From NCBI GenBank assembly GCA_963753055.1, contig CAVWAP010000002.1:62001-126000 (forward strand): DNA of 64,000 nt. Reading direction: 5' to 3'. Positions 24,443-33,233 of this stretch are shown in pieces; within the stretch, counting starts at the first letter, position 1, and each line of letters begins with the position of its first letter. Made by a program: the position numbers and the translations under genes. Origin of the DNA: JAUWGC01 sp963753055 (GTDB taxonomy: Bacteria > Bacteroidota > Bacteroidia > Bacteroidales > B18-G4). The notes beneath the pieces are model-generated. The model did no database searches. It was not told the DNA's origin and saw only the letters and a program-made list of their open reading frames with translations.

Positions 24443-25219
24443 TTATCTTTGGAAAAATGCAATAATGACTAAGACTGTTGTAATGGACGTAAGTACCAGG
24501 GCGTAAGGGAAATTGGCAAATGAGAACTGCTTCCCTTTAAGTGGTGGTGCATAAATGATATCACCGGGCTTCAGGATGTAAAAGTCCGATTCAATGATTC
24601 TTTTATCGTTGAGATTCAGACGCTTAATAACAGAGCCGTTTTTTGTTTTCCGGATAATGGAAACTTCACTTCGCATAGCAAAATCCGTCATATCTCCAGC
24701 CATTGAAATGGCCTCAAAAATGTTAATATAATGTTGATAAACATAATATTGCCCGGGCTTTCTGAACTCACCCAGCATAGAAACAGTAAAATTAACCAGC
24801 TTCACCACCACCGTTGTTTCTTTGAGGTATTCATTAATTACTTCCTGCAAAACCCTCTTAACCTCATCGACTGTCTGGTTTTTGACATATATCTCTCCGG
24901 CAAGGGGGAAATCAATATAGCCCGAATCACTCACCGAATAACTGTTGAGGTAAACACCAATGGGGTTATAATAATTTGTCCTCATTTGCGCTTCCCTGTT
25001 GAAATAACTCATGGCTTTTTCTTCCAGGCTGAAAATGTTAATATACAGGTTGTCACCAGGCTGAATTAAATAGTCCGCCTTTAGCTGGTGAACCATATTC
25101 ATTACCGTGTCTTCCTCGGGCATGTCTTGCAAATAAAGGATTTTTTTCTGTGGAACGCAGGAGGAGATAAGGATAATGAAAATGATGGAAATGAAGAATA
25201 AATAGGATTTGAATTTCAT
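24443..25219 (-). CDS. wza: Polysaccharide export lipoprotein (Wza-like)
   Basis: 258 residues from MKFKSYLF at 25219; the ATG five codons upstream at 25234 is less likely because it delays the signal. Lipobox LISSC at about residue 21. The poly-export domain follows (LIQPGDNLYINIFS near 50; VYLNSYSVSDSGYIDFPLAGEI) and then an SLBB-like region (SMLGEFRKPGQYYVYQ; ILKPGDIIYAPP). One C-terminal helix (about 235-255) crosses the outer membrane in this family. Wza oligomers form the outer-membrane channel for capsule or exopolysaccharide and work with Wzc, encoded immediately downstream. A TACTTTTG -7 element at 25282-25289 on the minus strand may serve the operon. Confidence 0.92.
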   Translation of the reverse strand: MKFKSYLFFISIIFIILISSCVPQKKILYLQDMPEEDTVMNMVHQLKADYLIQPGDNLYINIFSLEEKAMSYFNREAQMRTNYYNPIGVYLNSYSVSDSGYIDFPLAGEIYVKNQTVDEVKRVLQEVINEYLKETTVVVKLVNFTVSMLGEFRKPGQYYVYQHYINIFEAISMAGDMTDFAMRSEVSIIRKTKNGSVIKRLNLNDKRIIESDFYILKPGDIIYAPPLKGKQFSFANFPYALVLTSITTVLVIIAFFQR

Positions 25220-25338
25220 TCGCGTCAGGTTCATTTCAAAAGATTATATGCTATATTTGATCCAAATTTAGAGACCTTCTGCAAAAGTAATCTAAAAATT
25301 GTTTTACAGCCTTGGTAAGAAATTAAAAGTCATTAGAC

Positions 25339-27255
25339 ATGATAAAATTATTAAACGGTAACATTATTAAATTGTCATATTATTATACTGTTATATTGTT
25401 ATTGGTCGGCAGCATTGGTTCGGTAAAGGCCCAGAATGAAGTGCCTGATATTTACTCTAATATTGCATATGACGAAGAGGGGGTTTTGTACTTCCAGGAT
25501 CCTGAAAGCCTGGAAAAATTCTATAAAATTGATACAGTGCCACCTTTTACGCTTAGCCAGGTTGAGCAAAGCATAAGTGGGTCTGACGAAGGCGTAATAT
25601 TTGATTTTAAAGATGAGAACTTTGAGGGCCAGGTGGTGTTTGGGTTCATTAATATGGATGATGGCCTATACCACCAGCCAGTGTATTTTAAATACCCCGC
25701 TAAAATCAGCAAAGGAAAGGCCTCGGTCAACATTTTACAACTGAAAGGCAAGTATGATTTTATCGGCTGGGAAAATAAAGGAAAAGCAAAGATTGGGTAT
25801 CGTATCATCTATAAAGATGGCACTATCGTATATAATGGGAAGGTGAACCTGGATGGAACCGGGCCCTTTGTTGTTGATACATGTATTATAGAAGGTCCGT
25901 TTGTTAACATGCTGACCCATGAGAGTGCTGTCATTTCATTCCGGACGAATTACCCTGTGCTTGCTAATATTGAGGCCAATGACAATAAGTTTTATATGCT
26001 GGAAAAAACCACCAGCCATGAAATCATGATAAACAAGCTAAACCCTGCAACCGATTACAGTTATACTATCAATGTTGGGGATATACAGGAAACCTATGGT
26101 TTTCGCACAGCCCCCAATCCTGCCTCCAGAGCCCCATTCACATTTGCTTTTGCAAGCGATAGCAGGTCAGGACAGGGTGGTGGAGAGCGGAGCACATACA
26201 GATGCAACACCTACATGATGAGAAAGATCACCGCACTGGCTCTACAGCAGGGATCTGCCTTTATCCAGTTTACCGGCGACATGATTACCGGATATTCAGA
26301 TAATATTGAAGACACCAGGCTTCAGTATGTGAACTGGAAGAGATCTATTGAGCCATTTGCAGCATATGTCCCCGTGTATGTTGGCATAGGGAATCATGAA
26401 TCTGTCAATCATATCTTTGATGATGGCAGCAAATACGGCATCCTTGTTGAAAAATTCCCCTTCCATACATCTTCTACGGAAAGCCTTTTTGCTGAGATGT
26501 TTGTGAACCCCAACAATGGCCCGGTAAGCGAAGACAGGTCTAAGTATGATCCGGATAAAAAAACCAGGAACTTCCCTTCCTATAAAGAGAATGTTTACTA
26601 CTATACTTACGGTAACGTTGCGATGATCGTACTCAATTCCAATTATTGGTACGCATCAACGGAAGACAGAATAAAGCATACCAGCGGAAACCTCCATGGT
26701 TACATTATGGATAACCAGCTGGCGTGGTTGAAAAAGACACTGGAGGCGTTTGAAAAAGATTCACGTATCGATCATGTTTTTGTAAGCATCCACACCCCTG
26801 CATTTCCCAATGGCGGCCATGTTGACAGTGACATGTGGTATAATGGAAATAATGATTATCGTCCATATGTATCAGGGAAACCTGTTGACAAAGGCATTAT
26901 TGAGCGTCGCGACCAGTTTGTAGACCTGATGGTTAACCACAGCACCAAGGTGGCAGCACTGCTTTGTGGTGATGAACATAATTACAGCAGGACCAGGATC
27001 AGGCAAAGCACAATTATTTACCTTACAAATTGGGAGGGTGTTCGCTTGCCCATCATGAGCCACCTCTGGCAGATTACCAATGGCTCTGCCGGTGCACCGT
27101 ATTATGGACAGGAACGCCCACCATGGCGGCCTGCTGTCAAAATGTTTTCAACTCAATACGCACTCTGTCTTTTCCATATTGACGGACAGAAGGTTACGCT
27201 GGAGGTGCTGAATCCGGATACGCTGGAGGAAATTGAGGTCTTTGACCTCAAGTGA
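25339..27255 (+). CDS. Secreted purple-acid-phosphatase-like metallophosphoesterase
   Basis: 638 residues. Signal peptide to about residue 31 (SVKAQ). Residues about 35-180 are a beta-rich region without known name, 180-258 a fibronectin-III-like domain as in purple acid phosphatases, 265-560 the metallophosphoesterase. Metal motifs are visible: D274 (ASDSR), G313-D314 (TGDM), GNHE 351-354, VSIHTP near 478, and GDEHNY near 556. The usual first motif DxH is DxR here, a known variant in the superfamily. It should hydrolyse phosphate esters outside the cell or in the periplasm. It is divergent from the Wza/Wzc operon; a TATATTTG -7 element at 25252-25259 may drive it. Confidence 0.85.
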   Translation: MIKLLNGNIIKLSYYYTVILLLVGSIGSVKAQNEVPDIYSNIAYDEEGVLYFQDPESLEKFYKIDTVPPFTLSQVEQSISGSDEGVIFDFKDENFEGQVVFGFINMDDGLYHQPVYFKYPAKISKGKASVNILQLKGKYDFIGWENKGKAKIGYRIIYKDGTIVYNGKVNLDGTGPFVVDTCIIEGPFVNMLTHESAVISFRTNYPVLANIEANDNKFYMLEKTTSHEIMINKLNPATDYSYTINVGDIQETYGFRTAPNPASRAPFTFAFASDSRSGQGGGERSTYRCNTYMMRKITALALQQGSAFIQFTGDMITGYSDNIEDTRLQYVNWKRSIEPFAAYVPVYVGIGNHESVNHIFDDGSKYGILVEKFPFHTSSTESLFAEMFVNPNNGPVSEDRSKYDPDKKTRNFPSYKENVYYYTYGNVAMIVLNSNYWYASTEDRIKHTSGNLHGYIMDNQLAWLKKTLEAFEKDSRIDHVFVSIHTPAFPNGGHVDSDMWYNGNNDYRPYVSGKPVDKGIIERRDQFVDLMVNHSTKVAALLCGDEHNYSRTRIRQSTIIYLTNWEGVRLPIMSHLWQITNGSAGAPYYGQERPPWRPAVKMFSTQYALCLFHIDGQKVTLEVLNPDTLEEIEVFDLK

Positions 27256-27331
27256 TCACTGATTTGTTATATTTGTATTCATGCCCCCTTTCCGCTTCAG
27301 GGGGTTTATCTGGGTTTTTTCAGAAGAATAA

Positions 27332-29557
27332 TCATTGTACCATTACTATTTTCTTAACAATAGTTTCCTGGCCGATTTTGATATGAATATAGTACAGGCC
27401 AGCAGGTAATTGTTGTCCTTTGTGTTTCCATGATATACGGTGCTCGCCGCTTCTGTATTTCTGATCAGCACTTATTATCGCAAGCTCCGACATCTTTTCA
27501 TCAAACATTCGGATATCTACAACCTCACTTTCTGCTAAAACAAAAGAAATGTTAATATTTCCGTTTGTTGGATTTGGATGAATATTTATGTTGTAATTGA
27601 CCGATGTTTGTTCAGGTATTCCAGTGAGCAATTCTTCATTGATGGCAACAATGATGTCGTATTGATAAGATCCATTGGCCGTGATCTGCATGGTATCATA
27701 GGCGTAACCTTCCCAGGATTGATAGGTGGTGAAATCAACCTTGACCAACAGTTCTGTTGAGTCACCGACAGGTAAGTCATAAGGAATAGCTCCGGGAATA
27801 TTATCTATATACCACATGGCATTTTGAATATATCCATCCTGCTGGATCTGATTAACATTGATACTATCCCATGAATAATTTGCCATCACCAGCATTATTC
27901 CCCCCATACATTCTTCAAAGGTTTCAAACCACAATGTATCGGTGTTGAAGGTCAGCTCTTTGGCAATTTTAACTGATGAAATCATCGTTTCCCATTCAAG
28001 CGATCCGGTTCCTCCCATATACATTTGCGTGTACCAGAAGGTCTGGTCGTCGCTGGGATCAATCGTCATGTAACTGTAATCACCCCATCTACCATTGCCA
28101 CTTTGGTATCCCAGGCCGGTCTTTACCTCAATTTCTTCAAGGGTCATAGCCCCAGGCTCATCGGTGTCGAATCGTCCGCTTATCCTGATAGATGGATATA
28201 TTTCATTGCTGGACACACTGTAACCCAATGCCATATTTCCCCTGTTATCCATAGATATACTGCCCATCCAACGATATTCTTCGTTGGGCGCATAGGTACT
28301 TTGCTGGTTCAGATACCAATCATCCCCATCCTTTCTCAGTTCATACCAGCGTATGCCTGCATGATCATTCTCATCAAGGGTAACGGTATGGTTGGTTGTA
28401 AGCACCTCATAATCACCAAAATTCCGGTATTGCAACCTGAACATTAAGCGGTCAGGCATGGCAAAAATGGTTTGGGTGGTATTTGCCTGGGGAATGAACC
28501 AGGTGTAATCAATATTGGTCGTGAATGGCTCTACGGGAATGACCTGAACCTCCTCCAGTGTGGAATTGGAAGGAACAGCCCAATCCGTATTCAATTCCCA
28601 GAGTGACAGGTGATCATAATCATAGCCCCAGGTATCATCCTTGAAATACAGGAGATAATTTGGACTACCCAGGGGGGCCATAGGGCCATCGATGTCGGCA
28701 GGTAAAAATGAAGACGGGTTATCATAAAGACTAATGCTGCTGACAGCTGTTGTAAATTCAATTACCCCTGGTTTAGCTGATCCCGTCATCAGATCCTGCT
28801 TTTTAAAAGCCCAGATACCAGCTCCCATAAAAGGATATGTTGTTACACTTAAATCAGCATTGTTGATGGTCATGACGATCTCATTGTTCCACACTCCGAA
28901 TTTTGGATAATCAGGCATATAATCAAATTCGTAAGCATAACAGTACCATTCTCCCAGTGGATTGGGGGTGGCCGACCAGGCAATTACTTCCCAGAAATAT
29001 TCCCAGTCTTTACTGTAGACCATATTGCTTGCCAGCCATCTGTCTGCAAAATGGTCATAAACAACAATAGGGTCAGTAAAAACATGATCGAGCCAGGGGC
29101 CGGGCAGGGTCGACCATAAAGTTTTATTATGCACAGGGCCATATAATAAATTTCCCTCTTTATCCCAGATGGCAAAAGAACGTTTAATCATTTGCATATA
29201 ATGGTTGAGGCCCACATCCCCATCTGTGTCCGGATTGGTGCAGGTTATGTCGAAGGGCCCCAGCCCATCGAAATTTTGAATTAATGGAGGAGCGGTTGTG
29301 AGGCCCATTTCATCCTGAACCACAGGATCAGAATAGATATTTTTACCCAGATTTAAGCCAGCAGCCTGATCTATACTATGGGCTTCTTCCTTTTGGGGCA
29401 CATGAATTACTTTCTCCCGGTAGGGCTCAATGTCTTTTAAGGGCGGTGTTTTGCAAAAGGCAACCGGCTTCTTTCCGGTTCTGGCCTGATAAACGGTGTT
29501 TTGGGCTGGCAATTGGAATATGCACAAGCATAGTGAGATGATAATCAAATATTTCAT
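27332..29557 (-). CDS. Large secreted hypothetical protein with T9SS tail
   Basis: 741 residues. Signal peptide to about residue 19 (LPAQ). A 550-residue globular beta-rich region is characterised by aromatic and acidic residues (NPDTDGDVG, DHFADRWLASN, WYTQMYMGG); related proteins in Bacteroidota are uncharacterised, and the strand pattern suggests a beta-propeller. An Ig-like stretch (about 560-650) leads to the T9SS sorting domain (HPNPTNGNI, LPAGLYYIHI, VKKIVMV). I do not recognise an enzymatic motif. It converges with the metallophosphatase gene; the short spacer has a weak 5-bp C/G hairpin. Confidence 0.8.
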   Translation of the reverse strand: MKYLIIISLCLCIFQLPAQNTVYQARTGKKPVAFCKTPPLKDIEPYREKVIHVPQKEEAHSIDQAAGLNLGKNIYSDPVVQDEMGLTTAPPLIQNFDGLGPFDITCTNPDTDGDVGLNHYMQMIKRSFAIWDKEGNLLYGPVHNKTLWSTLPGPWLDHVFTDPIVVYDHFADRWLASNMVYSKDWEYFWEVIAWSATPNPLGEWYCYAYEFDYMPDYPKFGVWNNEIVMTINNADLSVTTYPFMGAGIWAFKKQDLMTGSAKPGVIEFTTAVSSISLYDNPSSFLPADIDGPMAPLGSPNYLLYFKDDTWGYDYDHLSLWELNTDWAVPSNSTLEEVQVIPVEPFTTNIDYTWFIPQANTTQTIFAMPDRLMFRLQYRNFGDYEVLTTNHTVTLDENDHAGIRWYELRKDGDDWYLNQQSTYAPNEEYRWMGSISMDNRGNMALGYSVSSNEIYPSIRISGRFDTDEPGAMTLEEIEVKTGLGYQSGNGRWGDYSYMTIDPSDDQTFWYTQMYMGGTGSLEWETMISSVKIAKELTFNTDTLWFETFEECMGGIMLVMANYSWDSINVNQIQQDGYIQNAMWYIDNIPGAIPYDLPVGDSTELLVKVDFTTYQSWEGYAYDTMQITANGSYQYDIIVAINEELLTGIPEQTSVNYNINIHPNPTNGNINISFVLAESEVVDIRMFDEKMSELAIISADQKYRSGEHRISWKHKGQQLPAGLYYIHIKIGQETIVKKIVMVQ

Positions 29558-29647
29558 GGGACAAAAGAATTAAATGCAGAATAACAATGGCCATATAAAG
29601 TTAGTATAAATATATCGCAAAACGCAGAACGCAAAAATCTACCAACC

Positions 29648-29672
29648 ACCCCTGCCTTCGCAGGGGCAGGCC
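29648..29672. repeat. Palindromic repeat CCCCTGC-CTTC-GCAGGGG, copy 1
   Basis: Perfect 7-bp stem with a CTTC loop. The full 25 bases recur exactly at 35971-35995. Here it lies in the spacer upstream of the ZnuA-like gene, next to CACTAACCACTA-type repeats (29672-29708). Confidence 0.7.
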
Positions 29673-29748
29673 AACCACTAACCACTAGTCACTAACCACT
29701 AATCACTATTTATACTATTTTTGCTCTGAAAAAAACAAACCAATCAAC

Positions 29749-30648
29749 ATGAAAAAAGCAATATATTTAATCATACTGCTGGCTGTAATTGCTTGTTCGG
29801 GCCAGCAAGGAAAAACCTCCGGGCCTGTAGTTATTGCTGCAGTTAACTATCCTGTAGCATTTTTTGCAGAAAAGATTGGGGGAGCCCTGGTGAAGGTTGA
29901 GTTGCCTATACCGGCAGGGGTTGATCCTGCGTATTGGACACCAGATGAAGCAGCTCTTCAGCTTTATCAGGAAGCCGACATTATCCTGGCCAATGGAGCA
30001 GGTTATGCCAAATGGATGGAAAAGGCAAGCTTGCCGGAGTCAAAAATTATATACACGGCCGATAGACTTAATGACAGATACCTTACTGTTAATGAGACGA
30101 CAACCCATTCTCATGGATCTGAAGGTGAGCATGAGCATATGGGATTTGCCTTTACCACCTGGCTGGATTTTGAGATAGCAACCGCACAGGCAAAGGCTGT
30201 TTATGAGGCTCTTTTAGGTACGATGCCCCAGCATAAAGAAGAACTGAATGTCAGGTTCAAGCAGCTAAAAATAGAGCTTGAGAGTTTTGACAGAAAGCTG
30301 ATCGAATACAGTAAATCTATCAGGGGCAAAGCATTTGTAGCATCTCATCCTGTTTACCAGTATTTCGGGCAACGTTATCATTTAGAAATTTATAACCTTC
30401 ACTGGGAACCAGACAAGATTCCTTCACAGCACGAATGGGAAAATTTAATAAGTATCCTCAAAGAGCATCAAACAGGAACCATGCTCTGGGAAGCAGAGCC
30501 ACTACCTAAAATCCGCCAGGAACTGGAAAAAATTAATCTTAACCTGGTGGTCTTCGATCCCTGTTCCAACAAACCCGAAACGGGAGATTTTATGAGTGTA
30601 ATGAGGGAAAATGTCGCTTCGCTCCTGGAAAGCGGAATCCCGCGATAA
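29749..30648 (+). CDS. ZnuA-like metal-binding lipoprotein, orphan and divergent
   Basis: 299 residues with lipobox AVIAC16. The fold is that of cluster A-I substrate-binding proteins for Zn/Mn: N-lobe AAVNYPVAFFAEKIGG, long helix about 145-190, C-lobe with ASHPVYQYFG and VFDPCSNKP. Of the four ligands normal for ZnuA only H200 and the late Asp (in FDPC) remain: the PHDY site reads PAYW and the HxW site reads TTW. A His-rich loop (120-130, HSHGSEGEHEH) is kept. No znuB/znuC permease or ATPase lies nearby. It may bind metal through the loop or serve another cation; function uncertain. A TATTTTTG -7 element lies at 29716-29723. The stop codon falls in a small TCCCG...CGGGA palindrome. Confidence 0.8.
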   Translation: MKKAIYLIILLAVIACSGQQGKTSGPVVIAAVNYPVAFFAEKIGGALVKVELPIPAGVDPAYWTPDEAALQLYQEADIILANGAGYAKWMEKASLPESKIIYTADRLNDRYLTVNETTTHSHGSEGEHEHMGFAFTTWLDFEIATAQAKAVYEALLGTMPQHKEELNVRFKQLKIELESFDRKLIEYSKSIRGKAFVASHPVYQYFGQRYHLEIYNLHWEPDKIPSQHEWENLISILKEHQTGTMLWEAEPLPKIRQELEKINLNLVVFDPCSNKPETGDFMSVMRENVASLLESGIPR

Positions 30649-30707
30649 ATCGGGAAGCAGGCGAGCAATAAAAAAAAGACAAAAGACATTTAACCAGGAA
30701 CAGGCAT

Positions 30708-33050
30708 TTATTCATAGCGTAATGCATCGACCGGGTTTTTATTGGCGGCCCTGAAAGATTGATAGCTTACGGTAAGGACCGCAATTACCAATGCAACAAC
30801 AGCGGAAAGAATAAAAATATACCATGGTATATCTACACGATAGGCAAAGTTGTTCAGCCAGTTGATAATAAAGACATACGCCAGGGGCCAGGCGATAAGA
30901 TTAGCAATCAGGACCCATTTGACGAACGATTTTATGAACATGGCAAGAATAGACTGAACGGATGCACCGAATACTTTTCTGATCCCAATTTCCTTGGTTT
31001 TTTGCTGGGCCGTATGAGAGGCCAGGCTAAATAAACCAATGCAGGTAATCAGTATAGCCAGCAGGGTAAAGGTAGCTGCCAGCCTCCCGATCCTTTCATC
31101 CCCTATGTAACTACGGGCAATACGTTCAGCAACAAATGTATGCTCAAAAGGGAATCCGGGAACATAAGCATTCCATGTATTTTCAATATATTCAATCGTT
31201 TCAGGAATCTTCTCAGGCCTGATGCGGATCAGGATACGCCAGTAATAATCAGGCAATATCCTGAAAAGAGCAGGCTCCAGCTCATAATGCAGTGGAAGGG
31301 TGTTAAAGTTTTTGACCACCCCGATAATCCTGCCATCCAGGTCATCTGAGCCCATCTTTTTGCCTATCGGATCATCGTAAGCAAATTGCTCTGCTGCTAC
31401 TTCATTGATGATATAATTTGCGGTATCTGTTCCAAAATCTTTCGAAAAATTCCTGCCGCTGACCAGCTCCAATCCTACAGTCTCCAGATAATCATAATCA
31501 ACAGCAGCAAAACCGAATGCAAAGGTCTCAGTACTTTCATTGCCCTCCCATGTAATACCCCGCATAATATTCCATATATGAGAAGGATATTGAGAGGTGC
31601 GACATACATTCACAATATTAGGGCTTCCAACAAGGTCATTTCGGAAGGCCTGATACTTATTATTCAGGTCGCCCACTACAGGCAAAGAAATTAGATTTTC
31701 CTTGTCAAAACCGATATCTTTTTTAATTACAAATTTCAATTGTGAATAGATGAGCAGACTGCTGATGATCAGTCCGATAGAGATGGAAAACTGAATGGTA
31801 ACAAGTGTTTTTCTGAAAAACACCTGGCTTTTGCCTGCCACCACCTTTCCCCGGAACACATCAGATGGTTTGTAGGAGGAAAGTAGCAAAGCCGGATAAG
31901 CACCAGCTGTGAATGTGGTTATGATTAATAGAGCAAACAGGGAAATTAAAAACCATCCACTTGAATAGGGAATAAAAATAGTCTTACCTGTCAGCTCATT
32001 AAAATAAGGCCTTAAAAGTTCAACCAGGGTCATCGCAACAAGTAAAGCAAAAAGTGTTTGGAGAAAGGATTCACCAAGAAATTGCATGGCTAATTGGCCC
32101 CGGTTAGCTCCGACCACTTTTTTTAACCCGATCTCTCGTGCACGCCTGACGGATAAGGCGGTTGACATGTTCATATAATTGATGCATGCAATGAATAATA
32201 TCATTAATCCAATGAGTAAAAAGATATGTACATATTGAGCCCTGTGCTTTTTTTCCGTTGGATTATATAAATGTCTTTTTGTTATAGGCTGTGTCATCAG
32301 CTGGATTGTAGCATCTTCCTCCAGGTAACTCCGGATCAGCCTTGTAAGCTTTGTGTTGATGGTGTCTCTATTCACTTCCGCTGGCAACACCATATAGGTT
32401 TGGATAAAATGAGAATACCAGTTTTTTAAATCAGATTCATTCCTTAATGCGGTTGTAATGGGCAATAGAATATGATAGTTCATGTAGGTATTGTCTGGTA
32501 CATTTTCAATCACCGCAGAAACAACATATTGATCCTCATGATCAATGACAAGAACCTTTCCGATAGGATCTTCTTCCCCAAAATACTTTATCGCAATATC
32601 TTCTGTGATGACCGCACTGAAAGGTTTTTCTAAAGCCTGAGCTGGATTGCCTTTGATGAACCGACAATTGAAGATGTTAAAATATGAGGTGTCAACAAAG
32701 CCAATTTCTGATTCCCTGAAATGTTTATCCTTATGACTTACCAGCGAGGCATCACGCATAGCCCTGGTCACATGCAGGGCTTCAGGAAATTCATTCATAA
32801 GTGTCGGGCCCAGAAGATAAGGCAGGGAGCTATTGACATCAAGGTCGTCTCCAATTAGAAAAGTCTTATAGACCTGATGAATATTGTCAGCATTTTTGTA
32901 TATCCTTTCATAACTGGATTCATGAATAATCCAGAGACTGATCAGGATAAAACTGGCCAACCCAATAGCCAGTCCAAAGATGTTAATAAAGGCATAAATT
33001 CCCTGGCGTTTTATATTGCGGAATGCAATTCTGAAATAGTTGATGAGCAT
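30708..33050 (-). CDS. ABC transporter permease of the FtsX/MacB type
   Basis: 780 residues, two tandem halves each with a periplasmic MacB-like core domain and FtsX helices. The N-terminal helix LAIGLASFILISLWI lies at about 25-40, with further helices at about 280-300, 330-350, 375-395, 425-445, 660-680, 720-740 and 750-775. The motifs RRAREIGLKKVVGAN (near 310) and TKEIGIRKVFGAS (near 688) are the coupling segments that touch the ATPase. No ATPase gene is adjacent, as is usual for this large Bacteroidota family, so one must be supplied from elsewhere. Its start lies 17 bases after the predicted initiation point of a sigma-54 promoter and opposite an NtrC-type regulator. Confidence 0.9.
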   Translation of the reverse strand: MLINYFRIAFRNIKRQGIYAFINIFGLAIGLASFILISLWIIHESSYERIYKNADNIHQVYKTFLIGDDLDVNSSLPYLLGPTLMNEFPEALHVTRAMRDASLVSHKDKHFRESEIGFVDTSYFNIFNCRFIKGNPAQALEKPFSAVITEDIAIKYFGEEDPIGKVLVIDHEDQYVVSAVIENVPDNTYMNYHILLPITTALRNESDLKNWYSHFIQTYMVLPAEVNRDTINTKLTRLIRSYLEEDATIQLMTQPITKRHLYNPTEKKHRAQYVHIFLLIGLMILFIACINYMNMSTALSVRRAREIGLKKVVGANRGQLAMQFLGESFLQTLFALLVAMTLVELLRPYFNELTGKTIFIPYSSGWFLISLFALLIITTFTAGAYPALLLSSYKPSDVFRGKVVAGKSQVFFRKTLVTIQFSISIGLIISSLLIYSQLKFVIKKDIGFDKENLISLPVVGDLNNKYQAFRNDLVGSPNIVNVCRTSQYPSHIWNIMRGITWEGNESTETFAFGFAAVDYDYLETVGLELVSGRNFSKDFGTDTANYIINEVAAEQFAYDDPIGKKMGSDDLDGRIIGVVKNFNTLPLHYELEPALFRILPDYYWRILIRIRPEKIPETIEYIENTWNAYVPGFPFEHTFVAERIARSYIGDERIGRLAATFTLLAILITCIGLFSLASHTAQQKTKEIGIRKVFGASVQSILAMFIKSFVKWVLIANLIAWPLAYVFIINWLNNFAYRVDIPWYIFILSAVVALVIAVLTVSYQSFRAANKNPVDALRYE

Positions 33051-33078
33051 GGTTAATGAGTCTGGTTGTTAATCTATA

Positions 33079-33094
33079 AGCAAACAAGGTACCA
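33079..33094 (-). promoter_or_regulatory. Sigma-54 (RpoN) promoter of the ABC permease gene
   Basis: On the minus strand TGGTACCTTGTTTGCT matches TGGYAC-N5-TTGCW exactly, with -24 GG and -12 GC at the required spacing. Initiation is expected near 33067, 17 bases upstream of the permease ATG. The divergently encoded activator has the AAA+ domain that sigma-54 needs. Confidence 0.8.
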
Positions 33095-33159
33095 CAAACC
33101 ACATATGTCTGATTATCAGTTGTTTTCTTCGGGCCGTTAACTGTTGGTGGATTAATAAG

Positions 33160-33198
33160 TGTATAAAATTGCGACAACGGATGTATAAAAATGCGACA
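33160..33198. promoter_or_regulatory. Tandem activator-binding sites (TGTATAAAAnTGCGACA)
   Basis: Two 17-base direct repeats (33160-33176 and 33182-33198) differ at one position and are spaced 22 bases, two helical turns, apart. They lie about 95-130 bases upstream of the sigma-54 start, the typical position of an enhancer. They also flank the -7 element TATCTTTG (33207-33214) of the regulator gene, so autoregulation is likely. Confidence 0.7.
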
Positions 33199-33233
33199 CA
33201 ATTGTTTATCTTTGATGGAGCCAAATAAGCCAG

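Noticed and set aside
27284..27304. CCCCC/GGGGG hairpin between convergent genes as a terminator
   Set aside because: The stem is only five pairs with an 11-base loop and is followed by TTTATC rather than a T-run.
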